This document shows positions 54,301-64,000 of a stretch of 64,000 bases of DNA, piece after piece. Where the stretch lies: the NCBI RefSeq assembly GCF_003171515.1, contig NC_089399.1, positions 3,844,001 through 3,908,000 on the forward strand, read 5' to 3'. Position 1 is the first letter of the stretch. Every line of letters begins with the position of its first letter. The translations under genes were made by a program, and so were the position numbers. Below the pieces are notes generated by a model that did no database searches, was not told the DNA's origin, and saw nothing but the letters and a program-made list of their open reading frames with translations. This stretch comes from Pyrenophora tritici-repentis (taxonomy: Eukaryota; Ascomycota; Dothideomycetes; Pleosporales; Pleosporaceae).

Positions 54301-57300
54301 TCCCGACTTGGTGGAAATGACGTTTAATCCCTCCGTCGTCATTTGCTGGGGGTACGCCCGCTATGGGGGAACTAAAGGGGCACGATTCGTGCAAAATCCC
54401 GCAAAAATGATTCGTGCAAGGAGGCCGGAGATCACCCTGTACTTCCCCCCGTGCGCTAGAAATGCGATAGAAGGCTTTATTCACGTAAAAGGAAAAACCT
54501 TCTCTATCCCTTAAACCTAAAAGTCGCTTCAGAATGCCCAGAGAGGTCGCAGCCCAACCTTGCAAGGTGCCGACGTAATTTTGCAGCGGAACGTGCTTTT
54601 CCAGAGTCACATGCGCGACGCGCACGTTGCTGCTAGTGATTGGGCAACAAACACGGGCAAACAGTTCCCCCACCAACGATGACATGAAGACGCCAGGGCA
54701 GGCAGGTGGCAGTGTTGAGATATATATGGGCTTGGACAAAGACTAAATGTAGCATAAGCACGACGGCATGGGGTGACGCTGTGGGTAATACCGTTGCGAC
54801 CAATCGACGCAACAGCCGGTGGTTGCAAGCCAGGGGATGGGGGCTTTTCCTGGTGACAGCCACGCGACGCCTGCGGGGGCAGCGGGTGCGAGGCCGGGCA
54901 CAGAAGAGGTTAGACTGGGCGTCATATCCAGGCTGTCGGGCTCTTGGCGTCGAGCAGAGTGTCCGGCATAGTGGCACTGTCACGCCGCCATCATGGGTGC
55001 AGTTGTGTGTCCCATGTTCAAGTGCATGCTCAGTTTGCGGGGTGAATACACGATCGAGGTGCGCGGATCCGCCATTGCTCGCAGCGCACAACAAGCAAAA
55101 GACGTGATGTAATATCAATCGAAACCCGTTTGCAGACAAAGATGACGTGGAATGCAAGAGCGATCGACCTCCGGCACTTGCAAAGGTGGCGGATGGCAGG
55201 ATGGTGGCTGCTCCCGACAGCAATACGAGTGGTCAGCTCAGGGTATGGTCAACCCGTGATCAAGTTTGGAATCATGCCCAGGACTGTCTACTATATTACA
55301 CAAGAAAAGCGTAAGCAGGGCACACGAATCGTGGCTGCCAATGCTGCAGATTCTACCTGGGACTATACTTGGGTATGCTGCTGTGTAGAAAGGTCCGAAA
55401 GGTGTAGGATGCATGCCATTGGAAAGCTGGGCATGTTACATTCCAGCCCGCATTCCAAGCATGCTTTGGTGCGACGGGTTATTGGGGAAGGCATGGTAAT
55501 GTACGAGTCTGGCACGCTTGCATCAGCGAACCAAGTTTGGCTGTGTCCATGTTGTGTGAGACAATAGCTAGAAAGCGGAATTCATGGTACAAGGCTATTG
55601 GGAGCCGTCTCAGCTTATAAGCAGGACATGCGACTGGCGGGGTGGGCTCATGGTTGTACTGGTAGTAGAGGAGATGCCGATTTAGGACCTGCTACAGCAT
55701 GCCTGTGCCCCCACGACGAGAAAGGTTGGAAACGACTAAGGTAGCTTGTTGTTTGCGTGAAGCTTGACTTTTGTCACGCGGTCGCAGTCACTCTGATCGT
55801 CGCAGCTGCGCATGTCATAGCGGGGCCGAGGCAGGTGGGGATCATCGTCGTCAATGTGAGGCTGATGAAGGAGTTGCCGGCTATGAAAAAAGCAGACAGT
55901 CATGCCGGGCCCTCGGTCCGGTGAAGGAGAGGTCCAGTGTCGGTCACGTCACGAGCAAACGACTGGCCATTGCCGCGGCTGACCTCCGAGTGACAGTTGT
56001 TCTTGCAGCTCGCTGCGCCTGATGATGATGGATGATAGAGTGAGCCGATGGTGGCTTGCAACAGCCACGACGAGCTGGTGAAGCAGCGGGACGGGCAGTG
56101 CCACGTAGAATCTACAGCGTTGGCTGGCAAAACCGTAGTTCCCGCTGTACAACTCATGAAACAGGCATCACGCCGCATACAGCGAAGCGCTGCCGTCGCA
56201 CATGATGCTTTTGCAACTTTGTGATTCGACATGGCCCCCAGATGACCTCGAGAGATTGTCTTGTAATGGATTGACGTAGCATGAGGGGCCAATATGTCGA
56301 TAGTTTGGTGAACCTGCTGGGCGGACAGTGCACGTTGCAGGGTACATGTGGCTACCCCGACATCTTGACGAGAGTTATCTGGGGAAATGGTTTGAGAGTG
56401 TCGAGGGACGGTAGTTTAGCCAGGTGGCCACCGGGCTTGTACCTCGTGCCCCCCAGACCCTTGCGAAAAGTCCAACGCATTCAGGAACCTGGCGAACAAT
56501 GGGCTCTGGATACACAAATACCGTGTGAGCATTATCCCGAGGCGGCTCGGGTGCTGTTCACGGTACATGGGCGGTAATCCTGTGCCGTTGCATGAGGGAG
56601 ACAAAGACGGACCAAAGGGCAGCCAAAAGCAGCAGCATGAGCCTGCGAACGGAACATTGGTCGGGCAAGTGAGGGATTTGGTCGGGCAAGAAGCGGGGCG
56701 ATGCGCAAACGGGCGCAACGAGCTTTGTGCGTGCAGTGCAGCCAGAAAAAAAAAGCGAGGCTTTCCAAAGGCCTGTCCTATGATGACAGACTTCAGCGAA
56801 GCTCGTGAGGCTCGCTAAAGTTGGAGGTGAAGAGAGTGGGATTGAGTCAGGGTCCAGTTAGCACAGACTGGCGGCCAGCAGCTGACGAGGCAACCACATG
56901 CGCACCTGGGCAGGCCGCAGAGCAAAAGGGCCAGAAGCGTGCAGGGGGGGGGGGCGAGCGTCGGAAGAAGCGAGAAAGGGAAAAGAAAGGCCGGCGGAGC
57001 GTGTGAGGTGCATCCGCGGGGAGCTAGGCGGCATGCGGACAAGCGCAATCACATGGCGTGCATAGCTTTTTTTTTTCGAAACAGCTGAGTTAGCGGTATT
57101 GTATTACGGCGGAGTTGGGGTATGAGTTTTTTGGGCGCAGACGCAGGTGACGTGAACTGGTGTAACGGATCCGCCAGCAGCGGAAAAAAGACAGTGCGCA
57201 CAGCACAGCGAGGGACAAGACAGGAGCAACTGCAATACTGCTGGTCAGCATGGCCCATGGCGCCCCGATGGCCGTGACGATTCATCGCGAGAGGTGAGCG

Positions 57301-58149
57301 AGTCAGCACAGAGGTTCTGGAAGTTGGTGCGCACGTCCGGGAATCATGTGCCTCTGTCTCTCCCCACGCCCACGCCCCGGGCCCTGAGCGGCGACGCTTT
57401 CAGAGGCCGTGGGCGGCGGTGCCATGGGCGTCAGTGGCGGCGCACGCAGTGAAGGCTTTTGGCGTGTTGGGCCCTGGATACCTACGTGGTCGCATCTGCG
57501 TCCGTCGGTCCAGGTTGGTATCTACGGGCGAGACAGGCCGTGGTGACCACGAGCGTCGCAGAGACTGACTGACTGACGCTGCTGGCCCGACAGGCTCTGG
57601 GTCTGATCGGCCAAAGAGCGGTAGAAAGGCCGGGCTGGCTTCTGGGTGCAATCTGCCGGGGACGCTCCGGCGGCCCTTGTTCTGGGGCTAGGCGTGCAAG
57701 GGTGCAAAGGTGCAAGGAGCAGGGGGCGTTGGGAGTGTGGATGCCAGAGTCGCGCCTTCCACCCATGTCGGCCCAGGTCGCTCCTGCCCACCCCCCCTGT
57801 CGTAGACTGGCGCACACCAAGCGCGGGCTTTATACATACCCAGATCCACTCGCTCCTCTACGGCCACAAAGGTTACTTCTCGACCAACTCCCCCATACAT
57901 ACCACAGCACCTACCACTATACAGTCGACCACAACACGCTCTCAAGAGTCCACCATCACAACAACAACACCTCATACGCATATCTACCCCACTGTCTATC
58001 CATGTCTCCGCAAGTCCTGTAGTCCCGCCGGCACTCCCTCTGCTCGGCTACCACCTCTCCATTGACGCAATCGAACCTTGTTCCGCCCGCCTTCGCATAC
58101 CTCATTCCCCACCCCGACCAACTCCCCAACCACCACTCGCACATCAAAC
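48356..58149. other. 9.8-kb stretch without a supported gene
   Basis: No ORF here shows consistent coding character or a recognisable domain. Seen: the 3' flank of CCT5; a G/T-rich stretch at 48800-49460; a CACG/GCAT repeat patch at 49899-49935; a C-rich run at 51419-51429; and a G run at about 56943-56953. A weak inverted similarity (about 24 bases) links 55337-55360 and 56100-56125. Pyrimidine/CACAA-rich leader sequence at 57830-58060 probably belongs to the next gene. Confidence 0.45.
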
Positions 58150-59907
58150 ATGCCTCTCCGCGCAGAACGCCCAATAGTGCGCGTCGAGCACAGCTCCATG
58201 CGTACCATCGAAACCCGCAGCACCGAGAACCTCTTTGGCCTCTGGTCTGGTAAGCAACGTCCGGCGCTGATATAGCTATGACGCATGCGTATTACAGTCT
58301 ACTAACACCTGAACGCAGTCTTTGCACGCTGCTCGCCAGCCATGGAAGACGGCAAGCGTTACGAGAACATGGCCTGGAGGCTGTGGTCCCGCGAGACGTT
58401 TTGCTGCCAGCCAGACCCAGTAGCCGCGCCACAGTGGTCGTTCCAGCGCCAGCTCTCCGATATGCCCGAGCTGTCCACAAGCGTCGCCTCGGATGATTCG
58501 AACTTGCTAGACAGCGCACTTACCACTACTTCCCGCTCAGATCTTTCAGCTTCGCGTCCCGACCTTCGCCGCCACGACTCCGCAACCAGCCAGGCCCGCG
58601 GAAGGCATATGACCCCCATCGGCCTAGAAAAGGTCGTCAACTCGATACAAGAGAAGAAGTTCATTGAGCCTCTCTCGCCCCTTCCTCCTCAGCTTGCCCC
58701 GCCCGCATCCGAGCAAAAGCTCAACACCGACACCACCCCCCGCAGATCCACCCCCCCATCACTCGCACGCCCTATTCCAGAAGCCTCCACTTCCACCGTT
58801 GCGACAAGCGTCAACTGCGACATCATGAGCCCTGCCGTCGGCTCAGAGGCCAGCACCTCGACCGAAGTCAGCGAGCACAGCGTGGTCCGCGGCTTCGAGC
58901 CTGGCCACATCTCCACCTCTATCCGCTCAAGCACCAACCTCAACCCCACTCCCATCCTGAAGAAGACCTGCAGCTTCCTCACTAAGCCGCTACCGACAAA
59001 GGCCGACTACACCAAGAAGAAGCAGCCCATGTTCACCCTCGGTGGATCATCCGAGGAGGAGAACAGCTGCTCTTTCGATGCTTACTCACCAGCACAGCGC
59101 AGCTCATTGACTGATCACCTCCGCAGGGGTCCTCCCATGCGCAAGACGACCTCATTCAAAGCTGAGGTCAGCACTCGCACCTATCATGATGCCTCTGAGA
59201 GCGAGGCAGCCATCGAAAGCGATAGTGAAGACGATGTTGACGAGAGCGCCATTGAGGAAGAGGACTCGGACGACGAAGAGTGGGAGGATGATGACAATGA
59301 GGAAAGCGGCCCTCCCAGCGTTGTCGACCGTCCCATGTTCCCTCGTGTCGATTCCAGAGTCAACCTCAGCTCCCGCCGATCCCTCCTCACCACTGCCCTG
59401 CATCAAGATGACCGCGCAGCAGCTCTACAGAATGCAGCATCTCAATCATCATCTGCTATCCGTCGCTCCCGCACCACAGCACCAAACGGCCCTTCCACCG
59501 GCAATTCGCCTCAAGAAGACTGCGGTCTCATGATGCGAGCACAAGCCTCCCGCCCCAAGCCCATCATCATGACCACTTCCAACGTACATCCACCAACAAT
59601 GAGCCCCAAGACAATACGTAGACAAATGCTTACCAACGAGTTGACTGGGAGCCTCCGACAGAACCTGCTGTGGGAGAGGCAGCAAAAGAATGCTACCACC
59701 AACGCGGTTTCCAAGCGCCAACAGAGCGCTGTCAACCTACCGGCCCTGCGCCGAGCCATGACAACAGGCGACGTCCAGGGCCTCAACACCAACGCACAAC
59801 AGTCCCAGATCAGGTCGACGACCTTCAGGGACGACAACAAGGCCATCAGCTCGTTTAATGACGTCTTTGAGCATGGCCTTGGCGACTACCACAAGTCAGG
59901 ATGGTAG
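58150..59907 (+). CDS. DUF1752/DUF3295 nutrient-signalling regulator
   Basis: A fungal family related to MKS1-type and AreA-like N-terminal regulators of nitrogen and carbon signalling; probably a nuclear/cytoplasmic regulator without its own DNA-binding domain. Exons 58150-58249 and 58319-59907 (intron GTAAGC..CGCAG with a CTAAC branch site) give 562 residues. The DUF1752 motif is at residues 25-60 (ENLFGLWSVFARCSPAMED, KRYENMAWRLWSRE). The middle is Ser/Thr-rich with low complexity. An acidic run lies at about 325-345 (SDSEDDVDES, EEEDSDDEEWEDDDNEE). The DUF3295 region has TIRRQMLTNELTGSLRQNLLW, and the C-terminal motif is SFNDVFEHGLGDYHKSGW. No zinc finger is present. The long upstream region and long leader fit a highly regulated gene. 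Confidence 0.88.
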
Positions 59908-62900
59908 TCCTGCATTGTTTATAATCATCTGCACTTCTAGCGGCATCCATGGTTTGGCATTGGACCACGGCGTTTGTTTTGTTTTTTTGTATTCTGGTGG
60001 CCACCAGTCGATGGACTGTGCTGGCGCCGGTGATGGGTAATGTTCCTCCCAAAAACTTTCTGATACCATCACGGCTTTGTCCAAGCCCGACGAGGCTACG
60101 AATTTCTTTCATGCGGTCATTATACCGGACAAAGGGGAGCGTCTTGGGCTACGAGATGGAACATGGCTCACGCCTACTTGGTCTGTATCATCATCTGCAT
60201 TGTACTTGTATTGGGCCATTTGCCCCAGCCATTATACCCTGGAACGGGACGGCTTTTGCGTCAGACGGCAATAGCCTGCGTGGAAGAGAGCAGGTATTGG
60301 CCTAGGTACTTAATGAAGAAAAGCGGATTCAACACATTCAACACGAGACTTGCCCACTATCAGATGCTATCAACATGTCTACAAGTTGTGAAAGTGATTA
60401 TAGCCGGTGAGGTCATGCATGAGGCCGAGACTTTGTTGGACTCATGCCCTCCTCCTTCTCCAGCTTGTCAGCTGTTCCGGGGTTGACGTCCCAACAAGAC
60501 GCATGTTTGGATACCAGGGCCACTTGTTTAGCAGGGCACCTTTACCGCTCTTCTGAATCGATTAGCACAGCTCCGACTCGACAAGGCGCTTATGCACGCT
60601 TTGCTGTAGCCTTGATGCGCCGGATAACACCAATGGCGCAAGGCGGATAGCAGGACAGGAGCGCAATGTATCGTTGCAGCTGCCGCGCCGTGTCACGATG
60701 GCATCCAAGACGAGTGTTTAATCAGGACGACAGTATGGCCGAGGCTACAATTGCATGTGCCGGCCTAGGCTGGCGCAGTGTTGCGACTTGACAAGCTCAC
60801 GAGCAAGAATGAGTCGAGCAGTTCGCGGCTGTTGCCCAGGCCGCTGGCTGCCGCCATGCTTCGGGCCGGCTTCCTGCCTCACCGTGTTGAATAGTCTTGG
60901 TGCAGAGTGCGTGCCTGACATGTGCTGCAGTGCCGCAGCTCGTCACAGGGAGACCAGTCCAAAAGCCTCGTGAGACGATGGGTGTGCAGTAAAGGCCAGG
61001 ACATGTCCGACATGCATCGTGGCGAGACTCGACTGCTGCAGACGCCCCTCAGCCTTATGACTCAGGCTGCGAACACTGTGTTTGACGCTTGCCGTTTCAG
61101 CACTGCCCGAATGGGATGGGTAAACTCTCTTCATACGACAAGAGTGAAAGCGTACCGGCGAGCGGATGCATATGGATTGGCATTGTCGAGGGCTCAGGCT
61201 CGACTTAGCGACTACGTCATGCTAGCCGAGCCTTTGCCTTGTACCTTTCCAACTTACCCCTCGCCCGTCGCATCAGCGTCCGTAATCACTCAACCTCACG
61301 CACAAACGCACGCACGCACGTACGCACGCACGCGCAAGCAAGCAAGCCTCGCCATGTCAGGCCATGGCTAGGCGAGCAAAATGACTTTTACTAACCCGTC
61401 CACCGCTCACAAACAGCAATCATTACCCCGGACCGCATTGCGCGTGGGGTCCTCCTATACTGTACCTACACAACTCGCAGCTCGCATGGCGGACGTGCTC
61501 CCTCACCCTGGAACCATTACCACATTACCGCGGTTTTCAATGTCGTTTGATCATCTGGATGCTAAAAACAACACGCATCCCTGAAATGGCCAAAGGCGAT
61601 TGCTCCTCCATCAGGCACCCGCAGCGCTACCCCGCGACCCAGTCGGTCTGGAGGTCGATGCGTTGGCACCTTAGCGCCTGCGAGAGGTCATCTGAAAGCA
61701 TCCTGGACGAGTTATCGCAAAGATGCTTCAGCCTCATGTACAAGCAACTCCGCCACGGCATACGCTCCCTGCCACTATCGCCCTCAACCGTCTGCTAATC
61801 GTTGACAAGGCCTCGTCCTGTGACTGTGTATTTATCGCTTCCGTCCATCTCCGCACTTTCATTTGCTGCGACCGTGGGGGTTCCCCTGCCACAGCCACCC
61901 CTATCGTCGCCCGTTTTGCTCCCGCGAGCCGTCACATTATGGTGACGTTCCTTCCCGCCAATGCTGCTGGCGTGCTGCCTACGCGTCGGACAGATAGCGG
62001 AATCCGCCTTTCAATACGACGACGCAGAGATCATCAACTGCCGCTCTCCACCAAGCATTACTCCGCAGATCACTACATCGAGACCGCCCCCAGATGTTGT
62101 GCCCGCGGAAACACTCCCCATTGCCTGGTTTCAGAGTCCCACACGGCGCCAGTGTTCCGTCAATATCCTCCCCATTTACACAAATCCCAATCATCGCATA
62201 GCTTGCGAATGCGTACCATGACTGACTCCAACCATACCCAAGACCTTCTGGTTTCGGCTTCGGTAATTGTAATCATTACAACCTGGCGCATACAGACATT
62301 ACAAACACAGGCCACTGACCCCCTAGCGTCCTGCAACAGGCGCTGTATTCCGTTTCTCGCCAATCTAGGTACTTGGCATTCAAGCGTATATTAAATCGCT
62401 GTCTTGGTCGTCACAGTAGTGCGACTTGCTACAGTTGACGGCAAGAGCTGCGAAATCTGGATATCAGGTGCACCATCTTGGTAGCTCAAAGGTTCCACAA
62501 CTTCGTACCCCACGGTCAAGGCTTCGTACCGATCCACGCGTGAAATCAAGGTATCGGAAGTAACAGAAACCGGGTGAGCAGGTATTCTGGAGCTCATCTA
62601 GTGGATCAGGTGAATAACGAGGAGGGACGTCCCATGTCTCAGGGCCTCAATTGTCCTCTGACCTCCATCACGGACCTTGACAGCGCACTGCTGAGCGTAT
62701 CTCGATGCAGACTGTCTGATCTTACAAGATATTTACGCTGAGATCGATTCGTCCGTGATGACATCCGTCATAGTGTGCCAGTATAGCGTCACTTGCCCCA
62801 GACGTTGTTGGCATGTCTCAGCCAACACCCTGACTAGTTTGACAAGATCGCGATCGCGCATTCTCCTGCACATCTGTTCCCTCCCTCCAGGATGATTGCG

Positions 62901-64000
62901 ATTTAAACTAATGAAATGCAGGTAATTTGTATCTTCAGGTAGATTTGCGGAAGTTTCCACGAGAACACGGTTGTTCTTTTTCCGAGGTTTCGGTCACAGA
63001 CAGGCTGTCGATTGGACGTGCCAAGGCCGTATGCAGCGCTAACTTGTCCCGTCCAAAATGGAGCCGTACGTCACTTTCTCCTTCGTCCATGCTTTTCTCC
63101 ATGTCTTTTCGCATCAACAACAGCGATCTCGAGGCTTTCGCCGTCGTCTCCCAGTTTATGTAGCCTGTAAGCTATCGCGTCCCCAGACCAAGGCATGTAC
63201 GCAACATGCACTATCGATCCTCAACCAAGATATGCCGACCGACCGTGCCTGAGGGAGGCGGGGAAGCGACGAGCTGACTGAACGGAGTCGGCTCCGGCTC
63301 TGTTTCGTCAGCACCGAGGCTTCTCGTATACGCGCACATAGGCATCGCACAGCTCATACCATCACCTATGCGCACAGTGGCCATGGCCGTGGCCATAAAG
63401 AAGCCGGGTCCGAGAGCACAGCCCAACAACTCATGCTTCCTACAAAATCCCCGCAGACAGGTGTCAGACATTGAGAAGATGGATCGCCATGGAGGATACC
63501 ATGGTAATCGCGACTCGGGCAAACTAACCTTCAATCTAGAAATTTGCACTTGTAGTGCAGTAAGAATGATGCTATCGTCCCTGAAAAGAAAAAGGATCCA
63601 CTTCCACCGGTGGGGTGCGACATTTACTCGGGGTATCTTGGATCACATCACGAGGCAGGGCTATGTTGGTACGTTACCGGTAGGGCGAAACCTTGGAAAT
63701 GATCAAGCGGTCCCCGGACCCTGGGTTTGCACAGCAAGTAGACTCTATAGCGCTCCCATTTCAGCGTCGCGCTATTCGGAATACTATACAACCGCTGTTA
63801 TATGTTTCATGTTTCAATACCGTTCCTGGATATGGGAGGATATTCGGCGTCAGCTGCTGCTTTGGAGCGGAGACACCTTCCCCGCAAGCATCGTAAACCC
63901 CGCCACGCGACACATCCCTGCACAGTTGACGCCTCCCTAAACGCCCACACGCCATGACGCCTTTGAATCTTACCGACTTGCGGAAAATTCTCTGCATCCC
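59908..64000. other. 4.1-kb stretch without a supported gene
   Basis: The longest frames (61723-62394, 223 codons; 63368-63940, 190 codons; 60922-61371, 149 codons, all plus) are rich in rare changes of composition. They show no domain or clear start context, so I do not call them. A CACG/AAGC microsatellite lies at about 61296-61350. A gene continuing past the right edge cannot be excluded. Confidence 0.4.

Noticed and set aside
54107..54739. 210-codon minus-strand ORF in the gene-poor block
   Set aside because: Composition is uneven, no domain is recognisable, and long frames occur by chance in GC-balanced DNA.
61723..62394. 223-codon plus-strand ORF
   Set aside because: No domain, mixed composition and no start context; another frame over the same bases looks equally plausible.
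63368..63940. 190-codon plus-strand ORF near the right edge
   Set aside because: No recognisable family and shared with overlapping frames; could be an exon but cannot be supported.

Overview
The window looks like a filamentous ascomycete (Pezizomycotina), most probably a Dothideomycete of the Pleosporales type. The coding genes carry short GT-AG introns of about 45-90 bases with CTAAC-like branch sites. Typical fungal families are present: a siderophore MFS transporter, a cutinase-like CE5 enzyme, WSC domains, a DUF1752/DUF3295 regulator and a fungal F-box protein. One transposon has in-frame stops that look like repeat-induced point mutation (RIP). The genus is an inference; no rRNA or tRNA gene was found.

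Layout. 0-8.4 kb: two hypothetical genes, the mitochondrial import gene TIM17 (minus), a dynamin-family GTPase (plus, up to six exons) and a small spliced hypothetical gene. 8.4-17.1 kb: a transposon nest containing a RIP-like degraded hAT transposase, an intact pogo/Fot-like element with terminal inverted repeats, the stump of a second pogo-like transposase, and a 3.4-kb segment bounded by 88-bp inverted arms that holds an unknown ORF and an intact Tc1/IS630-like transposase. 18.5-21.3 kb: a secreted plant-type LRR protein and an F-box protein. 21.7-23.2 kb: a complete non-autonomous LTR element (TRIM type) with identical 137-bp LTRs, a TAAAC target duplication, and a primer site matching the anticodon arm of initiator tRNA-Met.

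23.2-34.7 kb is rich in metal uptake and surface functions: a ferric/cupric reductase divergent from a CTR copper transporter, a coiled-coil hypothetical protein, a GPI-anchored CE5 esterase/cutinase, and a siderophore-iron transporter with a perfect ATCWGATAA GATA site upstream. Surface metalloreduction, copper import and siderophore uptake plausibly act in one trace-metal acquisition programme.

36.6-48.4 kb: a type II membrane glycosyltransferase-like protein with a C-terminal PAN/apple domain, a truncated LTR-element remnant, a 48-residue single-pass membrane protein, a broken WSC-domain gene, heterochromatin protein HP1 (six exons), and the divergent chaperonin gene CCT5 (eight exons). 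48.4-58.1 kb is a long stretch with no gene I can support. It is followed by a DUF1752/DUF3295 nutrient-signalling regulator, and 59.9-64 kb again shows nothing convincing. Spliced models were built by eye from splice sites, frame and family fit, so exon ends are predictions.
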